Of a DNA stretch of 64,000 nucleotides, positions 53,506 through 63,979 are shown piece by piece. Both the position numbers and the translations under genes were made by a program. The stretch is taken from contig NZ_JAFKCV010000008.1 in assembly GCF_017254865.1 (NCBI RefSeq), forward strand, positions 1-64,000. Direction: 5' to 3'. The notes beneath the pieces were generated by a model. That model ran no database searches and was not told the DNA's origin. It saw only the letters and a list, made by a program, of their open reading frames with translations. The stretch comes from Bowmanella dokdonensis (GTDB taxonomy: Bacteria; Pseudomonadota; Gammaproteobacteria; Enterobacterales; Alteromonadaceae). Within the stretch, counting starts at the first letter, position 1, and each line of letters starts with the position of its first letter.

Positions 53506-54039
53506 ATGGCACAGTTTACCTGCGAACATTGCGGTCAGGAGTTTGAGCAACGGTCCCGATATGAAAAACACCTGCAGACCGCTCATCCGCCTCGTGCCAT
53601 CTCGGCAGCCGACCTGGAAGAGCAAATCTCGGGAATTGAATTTCCCTGTTCAAGACAAACTCTGGTAGAGCAAGCCAGACAGCGGCACAGCGATGGCATT
53701 GCCTCCCTTTTGACCAGGTTGCCGGATAATCACTTTCGCGACGCCGCCGAGGTGGCCCGTTCCTTGGGCGAGCTTAAAAGCCATAAAGCTAAGGCAGATG
53801 TCCAACCCAGTAAAAAAGGCGGGAAGGAGGCCCTTAAACGTGGCTCAGCCAGCCATATTGCCAGTTTGTTTGGGGGGCTCAAATTTCCCGCTTCTGCACA
53901 AAAGCTGCGCAACTATGCGCAACAGCAGGCTACGGATAAGGACAAACAAATGCTGCAGCAATTTCGCGAAAAACAGTATCAGGACATGGCTGATGTGGCC
54001 AGGGAGTTTGGCCGCATCAAATCCAGCCGGTCAGACTAA
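53506..54039 (+). CDS. C2H2 zinc finger with two DUF2795 domains
   Basis: From the ATG at 53506, one base after the previous stop, the protein starts with a classical C2H2 finger: Cys6, Cys9, His22, His27 (C-x2-C-x12-H-x4-H). Two DUF2795 domains follow (about 32-92, ISGIEFPCSRQTLVEQARQR; and 113-172, FGGLKFPASAQKLRNYAQQQ). A single C2H2 finger is unusual in bacteria outside the Ros/MucR type, which has a longer spacing. It may bind nucleic acid or a partner protein. Translationally coupled to the previous gene. Confidence 0.75.
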   Translation: MAQFTCEHCGQEFEQRSRYEKHLQTAHPPRAISAADLEEQISGIEFPCSRQTLVEQARQRHSDGIASLLTRLPDNHFRDAAEVARSLGELKSHKAKADVQPSKKGGKEALKRGSASHIASLFGGLKFPASAQKLRNYAQQQATDKDKQMLQQFREKQYQDMADVAREFGRIKSSRSD

Positions 54040-54105
54040 GGTGCGAGCCTGTGCCGGCGACCGTACCAACACAGGTAGAATCCGAATCAAATCAGGAGGT
54101 GAAGT

Positions 54106-54519
54106 ATGAACATCAAGGACATCATGAACCCACAAGCCAGACTGGTCAGTCCGGAGACCAGTATCCACCAGGCTGCAGAAAGCATGCGTGAACAGGGCAT
54201 TGGCTTTCTGTTGGTCGGTGAGAACGACCGGCTCAAAGGCACCCTGACTGACCGGGACATTGTCATTCGTGTGGTCGCCGAAGGACGCGATATAAGAAAT
54301 ACGCGGGTCAGCGATATCCTCACCGACAAGGTCTTGTATTGCCGGGAAGATCAGGATGCCAGTGAAGTAGCCCGCAACATGAGTGAACAGCAAGTTCGCC
54401 GCATGCCGGTCGTCAGTGATAACAAACGTCTGGTAGGGGTCATTTCAATCGGCGACCTGGCTCAGCATCTGAGCGCCGAGACAGCGGGGCGGGTTCTGCA
54501 AGGCGTAACGGCCCGCTAA
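54106..54519 (+). CDS. CBS-domain-pair protein
   Basis: Two CBS motifs in 137 residues: MNIKDIMNPQARLVSPETSIHQAAESMREQGIGFLLV and SDILTDKVLYCREDQDASEVARNMSEQQVRRMPVV, closing with LVGVISIGDLAQ. CBS pairs bind adenosine nucleotides and sense energy state. AGGAGGTG precedes the ATG. No fused catalytic domain. Confidence 0.92.
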   Translation: MNIKDIMNPQARLVSPETSIHQAAESMREQGIGFLLVGENDRLKGTLTDRDIVIRVVAEGRDIRNTRVSDILTDKVLYCREDQDASEVARNMSEQQVRRMPVVSDNKRLVGVISIGDLAQHLSAETAGRVLQGVTAR

Positions 54520-54536
54520 ATCAGCAACAAAAGTAA

Positions 54537-54556
54537 AACGGCCCTCAGGGGCCGTT
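54537..54556 (-). terminator. Terminator of purL
   Basis: AACGGCCC and GGGCCGTT form an eight-base-pair stem starting one base after the purL stop; on the minus strand TTTTAC-TTTTG follows. It may also stop the CBS gene on the other strand, though the T-run there is poor. Confidence 0.78.
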
Positions 54557-57500
54557 CTAAGCAACAAATACCCTGGCATTACGGAACAGGCGCATCCAGG
54601 GACTGTCTTCCTGCCACTCATCAGGATGCCAGGAGTTAGATACTGTGCGGAACACCCGTTCCGGATGCGGCATCATGATAGTGGCGCGACCGTCGAGGCT
54701 GGTAAGACCGGTAATCCCAAGTGGAGAACCATTGGGATTGGCAGGATATTGCTCCGTGACCTGGCCGTAGTTATCCACGTATCGCAGGGTAACCGCCTGC
54801 TTTTGCAGAACCTCACTGGCGTCACTGCCAAATTCTGCCCGACCTTCACCATGAGACACCGCCACCGGCATTCTGGAACCCGCCATGCCCTGCAACAGCA
54901 CCGATTTTGACTCTGTCACTTCCACCATTGAAAAGCGCGCCTCAAAGCGTTCGCTACGATTGGTAACAAAGTGTGGCCACAAGTCCGCGCCGGGGATCAG
55001 GCTCTTAAGATTGGACATCATCTGGCAGCCGTTGCAGACCCCCAGGGAGAATGTGTCCTGGCGATGGAAGAATTGCTGAAACTGTGTCCTGGCCTTCTCG
55101 TTAAAGAGTATGGACTTGGCCCAGCCTTCGCCAGCCCCCAGTACGTCGCCATAGGAAAAACCGCCACAGGCTACCAACCCTTTAAAGCCATCCAGACTGA
55201 CGCGACCGGACAGGATATCGCTCATATGCACATCGATGGCGCTGAAGCCGGCCCGGCTGAAAGCCGCCGCCATTTCCATATGAGAGTTGACCCCCTGCTC
55301 ACGCAGGATAGCCACCTGCGGTCGGATGCCCCTGGCAATATAAGGGGCCGCCACATCTTGATTGCTATCGAAGCTGAGACTGGCGTGCAGGCCCGGGTTG
55401 TGACTGTCGGTCTTGATCTTGAGCTCTTCTTCGGCGCACTCAGGGTTATCACGCATGGACTGCATCCTATGAGTGGTTTGCGCCCACAAGGCCCGGTAAT
55501 GACTGCGACTGTTTTCCAGCACAGCTTTGCCAGCCAGTTTGAAGCTCAGTTTGTCCTCAGCAACCGGCAGGCCAATCTCATGCACCAGGGCTGACAGCCC
55601 CTGGTCGGCAAAAATCTGCTCTATCTGCACCAGATTGGCGGCCGGGACCTGCAGTACTGCACCCAACTCTTCGCTGTACAAAGCCGACAGGGGCTCACCC
55701 AGGCCATCCAGTTGCACATCGACTCCGCACTGACCGGCAAACGCCATCTCGGCCAGGGTGGTGAACAGGCCGCCGTCGGATCTGTCATGGTAAGCCCAGA
55801 TAAGACCGAGGCGATTCAACGCCTGCACAGCATTGAACATTCCACGCAGCAACGAAGGATCATCAAGGTCTGGTGCCTGCTGTCCAAGCTGCCCATAAAC
55901 CTGAGCCAGGCAGGAAGCGCCAAGACGGTTCTTACCGGCGCCCAGATCCACCAGCAACAAGCGAGACTCGCCCTTATCCAGTCGCAACTGCGGCGTCAGG
56001 GTGCGACGCACATCCTCCACCCTGGCAAATGCGGAGATTACCAGGGATAAGGGGGAAGTGACCGCTTTGTCCTGGCCTTCATCCTGCCAGCGGGTCTTCA
56101 TGGACATGGAGTCCTTGCCCACAGGAATCGTCAGTTCCAGTGCCGGACATAACTCTTCGCCGACGGCTTTTACCGCTTCATATAACCCCGCATCTTCACC
56201 AGGATGACCGGCTGCAGCCATCCAGTTGGCGGACAGCTTGATACGTTTAAGTTCACCGATATCGGCCGCCATAATATTAGTGACTGCTTCGGCCACCGCC
56301 ATTCGCGCTGAAGCCCCGTGACTGAGCAGGGCGATGGGCGTGCGTTCACCCATGGCCATGGCTTCACCATGGTAGGTATCGTATCCGGCAGCCGTGACCG
56401 CGACGTCCGCTACCGGAACCTGCCAGGGGCCCACCATCTGATCCCGGTTAACCAGCCCGGTAACCGTGCGATCACCAATGGTAATCAAAAAGGTCTTTTC
56501 GGCAATGGCCGGTAAAACCAACAGTCGCTCGGCTGCTTCATCCAGGCGGATGGCGTCGGTGTGCAGCATTTCTCCAGTTGCCTTGCTGGACGTCACATCA
56601 CGGTGCATCTTGGGCGGCTTGCCCAGCAGCACTTCGAGGGGCATGTCCACCGGCTTGTTGCCGAAATGCTCGTCACTCAGGGTCAGGTGCGGTTCGGCCG
56701 TGGCCTCTCCCACTACAGCAAAGGGCGCCCGCTCCCGGTGACAGATAGAAGCAAACAGTTCGAGGTTTTCCGGCGCAACGGCGAGCACATAACGTTCCTG
56801 TGATTCATTGCACCACAATTGCATGGGCGACATGCCCGGCTCATCATTAGGAATAGCGCGCAAATCAAACTTACCACCACGACCACCGTCATTGACCAAT
56901 TCAGGGAAGGCATTGGACAGGCCGCCTGCCCCCACATCATGGATAAACTGGATGGGGTTCTTGTCACCCAGCGCCCAGCAGCGGTCGATCACTTCCTGGC
57001 AGCGACGTTCAATTTCCGGGTTATCCCTTTGCACCGAGGCAAAATCCAGTGCTTCGCTGGACTGGCCGGAGGCCATGGAAGAAGCGGCCCCGCCACCGAG
57101 GCCGATATTCATGGCCGGCCCTCCCAGAGCGATCAGCTTGGCACCCACCGGAATCTCGGCCTTTTGCGTATGATCAGCCCGGATATTGCCGATACCGCCC
57201 GCCAGCATAATAGGCTTGTGGTAGCCACGAACCTCCATGCCGTTGAAACTGCTGACCTGTTGTTCATAGGTGCGGAAGTAACCGAGAATAGCCGGTCTGC
57301 CGAACTCGTTATTAAACGCGGCGCCTCCCAAAGGGCCTTCAAGCATGATGTCCAGGGCACTGGCGATATGGGCCGGTTTGCCGTGCTCCTGCTCCCAGGG
57401 CTGGGTATAGCCGGGAATTTTCAGGTTGGAGACGGAAAAGCCCACCAACCCCGCCTTGGGCTTAGCGCCTCTGCCGGTGGCCCCTTCATCACGGATTTCT

Positions 57501-58432
57501 CCTCCCGACCCGGTCGCGGCTCCGGGAAAGGGAGAAATCGCTGTGGGGTGATTGTGGGTTTCCACCTTCATCAGGATATCGATATTTTCCTGATGGTACC
57601 GATACTCGGCAGAACTATGTTCGGGAAAGAAGCGGCCGGCGAAGGAGCCTTCCATGACCGCCGCATTATCCTTGTAGGCCGAATGCACATAATCCGGGCA
57701 TTGCTCAAAGGTGTTCTTGATCATCTTGAACAGCGACTTGCTTTGTACCTGGCCATCGATGGTCCAGTCGGCATTGAAAATCTTGTGCCGGCAATGCTCT
57801 GAGTTGGCCTGGGCAAACATGTAGAGTTCCACATCATTGGGATTGCGGCCCAGACGCCCGAAGCTCTCAAGCAGGTAATCAATCTCATCCTCAGCCAGAG
57901 CAAGGCCCATCTCGAGATTAGCCTTTTCCAGCGCCGATCTTCCCTCAGCCAGAATGTCGATACTGTCCATGGGGGAAGGCTGCTGTTCGGCGAACAGGCG
58001 ACTGGCCTGGTGCAAATCTGACCAGGCAGTCTGGGTCATACGATCATGCAACAAGGCGGCAATCGCCTCTTTCTGCTGTGGCTCAGTGCCTTGAATGTAA
58101 TAGGCGATACCACGTTCGAGTCGTCTCACCTTATCGAGGCCACAGTTATGGGCGATATCGGTGGCCTTGGAGGACCAGGGTGAGATAGTCCCAGGCCGGG
58201 GGGCAACCAGGATCAACTCACCTTCGGCGGGATGCTCCTGTGCTTTTGGGCCGTATACCAGAAGACTGTCCAGCACCTGACGTTCCTGATCTGACAGCTC
58301 GGAGTGACACTGGGCAAAATGCACATACTCGGCATACAGTTCAGTGATCTGAAGCTTTTGCTCACGGATCTGATTCTTCAGTTTATTGATTCGAAACTCA
58401 GAGAGGGCCGGTGCACCGCGCAGGATTAGCAT
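54557..58432 (-). CDS. purL: Phosphoribosylformylglycinamidine synthase PurL
   Basis: Large single-chain form (1291 residues from the ATG at 58432; a GTG four codons earlier is possible). N-terminal [18 protein letters not shown] matches E. coli PurL. The synthetase part carries [29 protein letters not shown]; the C-terminal glutaminase has [12 protein letters not shown] (nucleophile cysteine) and VAVSHGEGR. It makes FGAM from FGAR, glutamine and ATP in purine synthesis. Single gene. Confidence 0.97.
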   Translation of the reverse strand: MLILRGAPALSEFRINKLKNQIREQKLQITELYAEYVHFAQCHSELSDQERQVLDSLLVYGPKAQEHPAEGELILVAPRPGTISPWSSKATDIAHNCGLDKVRRLERGIAYYIQGTEPQQKEAIAALLHDRMTQTAWSDLHQASRLFAEQQPSPMDSIDILAEGRSALEKANLEMGLALAEDEIDYLLESFGRLGRNPNDVELYMFAQANSEHCRHKIFNADWTIDGQVQSKSLFKMIKNTFEQCPDYVHSAYKDNAAVMEGSFAGRFFPEHSSAEYRYHQENIDILMKVETHNHPTAISPFPGAATGSGGEIRDEGATGRGAKPKAGLVGFSVSNLKIPGYTQPWEQEHGKPAHIASALDIMLEGPLGGAAFNNEFGRPAILGYFRTYEQQVSSFNGMEVRGYHKPIMLAGGIGNIRADHTQKAEIPVGAKLIALGGPAMNIGLGGGAASSMASGQSSEALDFASVQRDNPEIERRCQEVIDRCWALGDKNPIQFIHDVGAGGLSNAFPELVNDGGRGGKFDLRAIPNDEPGMSPMQLWCNESQERYVLAVAPENLELFASICHRERAPFAVVGEATAEPHLTLSDEHFGNKPVDMPLEVLLGKPPKMHRDVTSSKATGEMLHTDAIRLDEAAERLLVLPAIAEKTFLITIGDRTVTGLVNRDQMVGPWQVPVADVAVTAAGYDTYHGEAMAMGERTPIALLSHGASARMAVAEAVTNIMAADIGELKRIKLSANWMAAAGHPGEDAGLYEAVKAVGEELCPALELTIPVGKDSMSMKTRWQDEGQDKAVTSPLSLVISAFARVEDVRRTLTPQLRLDKGESRLLLVDLGAGKNRLGASCLAQVYGQLGQQAPDLDDPSLLRGMFNAVQALNRLGLIWAYHDRSDGGLFTTLAEMAFAGQCGVDVQLDGLGEPLSALYSEELGAVLQVPAANLVQIEQIFADQGLSALVHEIGLPVAEDKLSFKLAGKAVLENSRSHYRALWAQTTHRMQSMRDNPECAEEELKIKTDSHNPGLHASLSFDSNQDVAAPYIARGIRPQVAILREQGVNSHMEMAAAFSRAGFSAIDVHMSDILSGRVSLDGFKGLVACGGFSYGDVLGAGEGWAKSILFNEKARTQFQQFFHRQDTFSLGVCNGCQMMSNLKSLIPGADLWPHFVTNRSERFEARFSMVEVTESKSVLLQGMAGSRMPVAVSHGEGRAEFGSDASEVLQKQAVTLRYVDNYGQVTEQYPANPNGSPLGITGLTSLDGRATIMMPHPERVFRTVSNSWHPDEWQEDSPWMRLFRNARVFVA

Positions 58433-58631
58433 GTTGATTTTCACCCAGTTGGCTGGTTAGGATTTTGAGCGGCGGATTATAGTAGAAAAACCCTCGCCTG
58501 ATAAGCGTCGGCGGCATTGTCTGGCAAATCCCGGCACCGGCAACCAGTCCATCTGGGCACGGAGGGCAACACTGGCAACTGTGAGGGAATTTGTTCACAA
58601 TGGCATCCAGGTTGTTTCGATAGTCAGATTG

Positions 58632-60071
58632 ATGGCAGTCATCCAGAGTTGGAAAAGAAAATCTCGTCAAATCAGAGCCTTGTTGTTTATCTTGGGGGCT
58701 GTGCACCTGTCCTCCTGCGAACGCAGCACAGACCGGGGCAGCCTCGGCGAGGTGCTGGACCAGGGTGTCCTGAAGGTCGGCACCCTGTATGGACTGACCA
58801 CTTACTATACAGGGCCTAATGGTCCTGAAGGCTTTGAATACGAACTGGCCAAGGGTTTTGCCGACCATCTGGGTGTACGCCTGGAAATATATCCTTATTA
58901 CAGTCTCAGCCAGGCCTTCAGCCAGTTGGAAGATGCTCATCTGCAATTGTTGGCAGCGGGCTTGACCGCCACAGACGAACGGGTTGCCCGTTTTCGATTC
59001 GGCCCTCCCTATCAGCAGGTCAGTCAGAAACTGGTTTTCAAACAGGGGCACGAAAGGCCCAGAGACACCGAAGATCTCAGCGGCAATCTGATTGTGGTGG
59101 CCGACTCCAGCCACACCGATACCTTGCGTCAGCTTAAGGAGCAGCATCCTGACTTAGCCTGGCAGGAAACAAATGAGATGGATGCGGAAGAACTGATGGA
59201 AGCCGTCATCGCCGAACAATATGACTACACCATCACTGACTCCAATATTCTGGCGCTGATGCGTCGCCGCCACCCGGAATTGGCCATCGGCTTTACCATC
59301 CAGGAACCCCAGCGGGTGGCCTGGGCCATGAACCGGGAGCAGGACGATTCATTGTTTGCCGCCCTGTTGGACTACTTCGGCGGACTTCAGCAATCCGGCT
59401 TACTGGCAGCACTGGAAGACAAATACTTCGGCCACGTCAGACAATTCAATTATGTGGACACCCGCCTGTTTATTCGCGCAGTGGAGCAGACCCTGCCCAG
59501 ATTCAGACTCTGGTTTGAACAGCATTCAGGCGAGTTGGACTGGCGATTGCTCGCTGCCATGGCCTATCAGGAAAGTCACTGGGATCCACGGGCCAAGTCC
59601 CCCACAGGCGTGCGAGGACTGATGATGCTGACGCTACCCACCGCCAAAGAACTGGGCGTGACCTCCAGACTGGACGCCCAGCAGAGCATTAGGGGGGGAG
59701 CACAGTATCTTCAGGATCTGATTCGCCGTATACCTGACAGAATACAGTATCCGGATCGGATCTGGTTTGCCCTGGCTGCCTACAATGTTGGCATGGGCCA
59801 TCTGGAAGACGCCAGGGTCCTCACCGAACGCCAGGGAGGAAACCCTGATTTGTGGGTGGACGTCAAGGCGCGCCTGCCCCTGCTGCGTCAGAAAAAGCAT
59901 TATCGTATGACCCGCTACGGTTATGCCAGAGGTGACGAAGCAGTGACCTATGTGGCCAATATCCGCCGTTACTATGACACTCTGGTATGGCTGGACGACC
60001 AGGGCGAGTTTCTTCAACCAGGGGAACAGGTACCAACTACAGAAGTGGAAATTACCAGTCCTGGTGATTGA
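58632..60071 (+). CDS. mltF: Membrane-bound lytic murein transglycosylase F
   Basis: From the ATG at 58632 there is a lipoprotein-type signal (lipobox LSSC), a solute-binding-protein-like domain (GVLKVGTLYGLTTYYTGPNGPEGFEYELAKGFADHLG) and an SLT domain with the catalytic glutamate in AMAYQESHWDPRAKSPTGVRGLMML. It cuts peptidoglycan glycan chains. 479 residues, the normal size. Divergent from purL. Confidence 0.94.
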   Translation: MAVIQSWKRKSRQIRALLFILGAVHLSSCERSTDRGSLGEVLDQGVLKVGTLYGLTTYYTGPNGPEGFEYELAKGFADHLGVRLEIYPYYSLSQAFSQLEDAHLQLLAAGLTATDERVARFRFGPPYQQVSQKLVFKQGHERPRDTEDLSGNLIVVADSSHTDTLRQLKEQHPDLAWQETNEMDAEELMEAVIAEQYDYTITDSNILALMRRRHPELAIGFTIQEPQRVAWAMNREQDDSLFAALLDYFGGLQQSGLLAALEDKYFGHVRQFNYVDTRLFIRAVEQTLPRFRLWFEQHSGELDWRLLAAMAYQESHWDPRAKSPTGVRGLMMLTLPTAKELGVTSRLDAQQSIRGGAQYLQDLIRRIPDRIQYPDRIWFALAAYNVGMGHLEDARVLTERQGGNPDLWVDVKARLPLLRQKKHYRMTRYGYARGDEAVTYVANIRRYYDTLVWLDDQGEFLQPGEQVPTTEVEITSPGD

Positions 60072-60109
60072 TCAGGGAATTTTCCGCCCCCATTTATGTC
60101 CTATAAAAG

Positions 60110-60131
60110 ACCGGCTCACAGCCGGTTTTTT
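60110..60131 (+). terminator. Terminator of mltF
   Basis: ACCGGCT-CAC-AGCCGGT followed by TTTTT on the plus strand. Confidence 0.9.
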
Positions 60132-60158
60132 AAATCAGACAAGAACAAAGGAGGTGCC

Positions 60159-60850
<692 letters not shown>

Positions 60851-60992
60851 TTAGTCTGATTCGCCAAACACAGGTGACAGACTGCCAACCATGCATCTTC
60901 AACCTACTGAAAAGTAATAGATTTATCCTTGGCTAGCTATTTGCTATCAACAAGCGTTAGGATATTTCCATTCATTAATTACAGGACTAGCC

Positions 60993-61211
60993 ATGAATAT
61001 TACTGCTGTCGCCATCGTCGCTATTATCTGTTGGGCTATAGTCGAGCTGGTCAACTCGAAACGTAAAAAAGCCCCTAAGTTAAACGAGACAGAAATAAAC
61101 AGCCTTAAGGAAGAGATTACCCGGCTGAGAGAGCGGGTACAAAACCTGGAAAAAATCGTTACCGATGAGAATTACGATCTGAAAAAGCAGTTCGATAATC
61201 TGAAGGACTGA
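60993..61211 (+). CDS. PspB-like small membrane coiled-coil protein
   Basis: 72 residues: one N-terminal membrane helix (MNITAVAIVAIICWAIVELV), a basic stop-transfer KRKK and a coiled coil (NSLKEEITRLRERVQNLEKIV). The layout matches PspB of the phage-shock response, but no pspA or pspC is nearby. Own promoter expected in the AT-rich 60900-60990. Confidence 0.65.
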   Translation: MNITAVAIVAIICWAIVELVNSKRKKAPKLNETEINSLKEEITRLRERVQNLEKIVTDENYDLKKQFDNLKD

Positions 61212-61318
61212 TGGTTTTGTGACTAGGCAGAAGCAGACTCATGCTGCTTCTGGCCTTGTGACAGGGTATCTGAAAGAGTCTGTTGTCCGTTCCTCTCTAC
61301 ACCTCCCCTTCCCTTCCT

Positions 61319-61340
61319 TATGCGCGCTAACGCACCGACC
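61319..61340 (+). promoter_or_regulatory. Upstream element shared with 63457-63478
   Basis: TATGCGCGCTAACGCACCGA, with CTGAAAGAGTCTGTTG about 30 bases earlier, lies 75 bases before the CsbD-like gene. An 18-of-22 match stands before the DUF4398 gene, again after CTGAAAAGTCTGTTG. A common regulator or promoter is possible. Confidence 0.4.
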
Positions 61341-61414
61341 ACATCAGGATATCTGTTTATAGTCTGTTTCCGGTCAGTGCATCCTGTATTGACCGGACCC
61401 ACAGTGAGGTTCAT

Positions 61415-61750
61415 ATGAACAAACACAGTAAACAGAAGAGCGATGAGCGTGACGACAAAATCGACGCCGCAAACCAAGCCGAGATGGCCGATAAAATGGA
61501 AGCCATTCCAACACAGGCCGCACCTGGTGTCCGAGCAGTACAGCCCCCCTACCCTGGCGCCAAACTGAAATGGCCGCAGCAGGTGAAATCAGCCAAAAGG
61601 CAGTGGGGCAAGCTCAGCGAGGAAGAAATACGCAAAAGCGAAGGTAACCCACAACGACTAAGCACTTTAGTTCAACAGCGGTATCGCATCGATCACCAAC
61701 TGGCGGACAAGCAGGTCAAAACCTTTCTGGATAAGTGCATTACGGCCTAG
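61415..61750 (+). CDS. CsbD-like stress protein
   Basis: 111 residues: a charged, probably disordered N-terminal half and a C-terminal CsbD-like motif (QVKSAKRQWGKLSEEEIRKSEGNPQRLSTLVQQRY). CsbD-type proteins are induced by general stress; their action is unknown. Followed by the BON protein, 67 bases apart. Confidence 0.82.
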   Translation: MNKHSKQKSDERDDKIDAANQAEMADKMEAIPTQAAPGVRAVQPPYPGAKLKWPQQVKSAKRQWGKLSEEEIRKSEGNPQRLSTLVQQRYRIDHQLADKQVKTFLDKCITA

Positions 61751-61817
61751 ACCCAGCCGACGCTGCACTTTAGTGCCGATAAACTCTCCTAATCTCTTTG
61801 CAACTAAAGGAATAAAC

Positions 61818-62657
61818 ATGACTATGTTCAATGTAAAAAAACTGCTGGTAACCACCGCCGTTGTAATGGTACTTGGCAGCACAGGTGCTGTGGCTGCGGA
61901 TATGACCACCACCCAGGATGACCCTGTTACCAACGCCCGGCATGAAGTGCAAATCTGGACCACCTATGCATTAAGTCCTTACCTGCAGGCCAGTGATCTC
62001 AGTGTTACCGTACTGGACGGCAAGGCCACCTTAACCGGTAGGGTACAGGACTCATCGCACAAGGAACTGGCGGAAGCTATTGCCGCCGGCGTCAAGGGGG
62101 TGACGGACGTGGATAATCAGATCACCGTAGATGAAAATCACAAAGGCTCCCCACGCCATACAAGCCGTGATTACGGGGACGTGGTGGCGGATGCGACCAT
62201 CACTACTGCGGTAAAATCCAAGCTGTTGTGGAGTAAGCACACTGAGGGGATGGATACCAAGGTGACGACTAAGGACGGTAAGGTTGAGCTCACTGGCACC
62301 GTGGCGACGAAGCAGGCCAGGCTGCAGGCCGAGAAGCTCGCCAAGAACACCGATGGGGTACGATCGGTAAGCAATAAACTGGAAGTGAGTGAAAACACAA
62401 ACGCCGACAACAATCCGCCTGAAGAGGATACAGAAGCCGGTACCGCCATCGCCGACAGCTGGATTACCACCAAGGTCAAGTCCACCTTTCTGTATTCCAG
62501 CAATGTTGCCTCGTCTGACATTTCAGTCAGTACCGACAGAGGCATTGTCACCCTGGCTGGCAAAGTAGACAGTGGGGTGGAACACGCGCTGGCCATTGAA
62601 CTGGCACAGAATATCCGCGGCGTAAAAAGTGTCTCGTCCAAGCAGCTTATCCACTGA
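61818..62657 (+). CDS. Periplasmic protein with three BON domains (OsmY-like)
   Basis: From the ATG at 61818 (AAAGGA ahead) a signal peptide ends in AVAA, then three BON domains start near residues 40 (NARHEVQIWTTYALSPYL), 120 (DATITTAVKSKLLWSKHTEG) and 210 (ADSWITTKVKSTFLYSSNVA). Each ends in the GV-x-x-V-x-N/S motif (GVTDVDNQ, GVRSVSNK, GVKSVSSK). BON domains bind phospholipids; OsmY has two. A longer frame to 61773 was rejected. Confidence 0.9.
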   Translation: MTMFNVKKLLVTTAVVMVLGSTGAVAADMTTTQDDPVTNARHEVQIWTTYALSPYLQASDLSVTVLDGKATLTGRVQDSSHKELAEAIAAGVKGVTDVDNQITVDENHKGSPRHTSRDYGDVVADATITTAVKSKLLWSKHTEGMDTKVTTKDGKVELTGTVATKQARLQAEKLAKNTDGVRSVSNKLEVSENTNADNNPPEEDTEAGTAIADSWITTKVKSTFLYSSNVASSDISVSTDRGIVTLAGKVDSGVEHALAIELAQNIRGVKSVSSKQLIH

Positions 62658-62731
62658 GTGGTTATTTTTCTGCGCTAATGTGTGAACGCATATTAGTCGC
62701 AGACTACCTGCTATTTTACTCAGGAGGTGTT

Positions 62732-63433
62732 GTGAAAGAACCTCGGTATACCAATCCCTTTTTATTGCGCAGCACGTTGCAAAAGCTGAGAGCCGACGGC
62801 AGCCGGGCACAGCCTGACGTCCACAGTTGTGAAGAAATGTTGCAGCACGATATCTGGAGTCAGCAAAAACAAGAGTTGCAGCAGGAAAACCAGCGTTTGC
62901 TAAAAGCGCTGCTGCAGGTACAGACAGAGTTGCAGCAATTGATGCGAGACGGCCAGTGCGACGCCCTGACCCAGACCCTTAACCGCAGTATTATGCTGGA
63001 TCGCATCAGACAGGCTATCAGTATTGCCAAACGGCAACATAGCCTGTTTGCCTTACTCTTTATCGATCTGGATAACTTTAAACCTGTTAATGACCAATAC
63101 GGCCACGAGGCCGGCGATCAGGTGTTGCAGCAGGTCAGCATCCGTTTGAGAGCCGCAATACGTGACAGCGACGCCATCAGCCGGCACGGCGGCGACGAAT
63201 TCCTGCTATTGCTCAACAATGTCACAAATAAGCATGATGTCAGCTTGTTTGCTGTCAAAATGGCCCACCTGCTGGCACAGCCTTATCAGCTAGCAAATCA
63301 CAGCGTCTCCTTGTCAGCCAGTATTGGCATGGCCATCTTCCCTCACCATGGTGATAACGCCCAGGCCCTCATCAGCCACGCCGACACGGCAATGTACCGG
63401 GCCAAGCAGCAAGGCGGCGCCTTCGCCTGTTAA
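62732..63433 (+). CDS. Diguanylate cyclase (GGDEF)
   Basis: GTG at 62732 with AGGAGGTG ahead. A coiled-coil N-terminal region (about 40-72, QQKQELQQENQRLLKALLQVQ) precedes the GGDEF domain. The active-site motif is intact at residues 153-157, as is the metal-binding FIDLDNFKPVN. An RxxD inhibitory site (144-147) lies five residues earlier. No membrane segment, so it is cytoplasmic. It makes c-di-GMP, which usually opposes swimming; a link to the flagellar genes is only by proximity. Confidence 0.9.
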   Translation: MKEPRYTNPFLLRSTLQKLRADGSRAQPDVHSCEEMLQHDIWSQQKQELQQENQRLLKALLQVQTELQQLMRDGQCDALTQTLNRSIMLDRIRQAISIAKRQHSLFALLFIDLDNFKPVNDQYGHEAGDQVLQQVSIRLRAAIRDSDAISRHGGDEFLLLLNNVTNKHDVSLFAVKMAHLLAQPYQLANHSVSLSASIGMAIFPHHGDNAQALISHADTAMYRAKQQGGAFAC

Positions 63434-63456
63434 AGGGCTGAAAAGTCTGTTGCCAC

Positions 63457-63478
63457 TATGCGCGCCAGCGTACCGACA
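63457..63478 (+). promoter_or_regulatory. Second copy of the shared upstream element
   Basis: TATGCGCGCCAGCGTACCGA, 70 bases before the DUF4398 gene, preceded by CTGAAAAGTCTGTTG; see 61319-61340. Confidence 0.4.
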
Positions 63479-63547
63479 GGGCGATGCCCATCCGGCATAG
63501 TGTGGCAGGGCACACCTTTGTGCAGCCCGGACTACCAGGAGCTTCAG

Positions 63548-63979
63548 ATGAAAACAGATATTCCCACATCCCTGACCATGCGCTTGCCGTGGCGCCGCAT
63601 ATGGCCGCTAAGACACATCACGATTATGGTGGGCACCACTATGCTCATCTCAGCCTGTGCAGGCTCGCCCAAGGCGCCCTATGCTGAGCTTCAGGCCGCC
63701 GAGCAAGCTATTGGTAACGCTGAACGGGCGCAGACCGTCCGTTACACCAACATCGAACTCAACGCAGCCCGCTCCGAACTGAGCGCGGCCCGCAACGCAG
63801 TAACAGCGAAAAACATGTCTCAGGCACAGCGCCTGGCAATGCAGGCGCAGGCCAGTGCAGAGCTGGCCCTGGCCCGTGCTGAATTGATCAAGGCACAAGC
63901 CGTCAATCAGGATATGCAACAAAGCATTGATGCCTTGGAGCAGGAAGCACAACGTAATCTTTCAGGAGTGAAACCATGA
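63548..63979 (+). CDS. DUF4398-domain lipoprotein
   Basis: From the ATG at 63548 (CAGGAG ahead) a signal segment ends in the lipobox ISAC. The rest is alpha-helical and rich in alanine and glutamine (YAELQAAEQAIGNAERAQTVRY; AARSELSAARNAVTAKNMSQAQRLAMQAQ), the DUF4398 pattern. Such genes often precede an OmpA-family gene in gammaproteobacteria. The stop overlaps the next start. Confidence 0.85.
   Translation: MKTDIPTSLTMRLPWRRIWPLRHITIMVGTTMLISACAGSPKAPYAELQAAEQAIGNAERAQTVRYTNIELNAARSELSAARNAVTAKNMSQAQRLAMQAQASAELALARAELIKAQAVNQDMQQSIDALEQEAQRNLSGVKP

Noticed and set aside
56819-57802. 327-residue plus-strand frame inside purL
   Set aside because: Shadow of the purL reading frame; no ribosome site and no family features.
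58433-58631. PurR operator in front of purL
   Set aside because: No sequence resembling the ACGCAAACG half-palindromes was found.
58398-59147. 249-residue minus-strand frame opposite mltF
   Set aside because: Antisense to a clear mltF; composition follows the complement of that gene.
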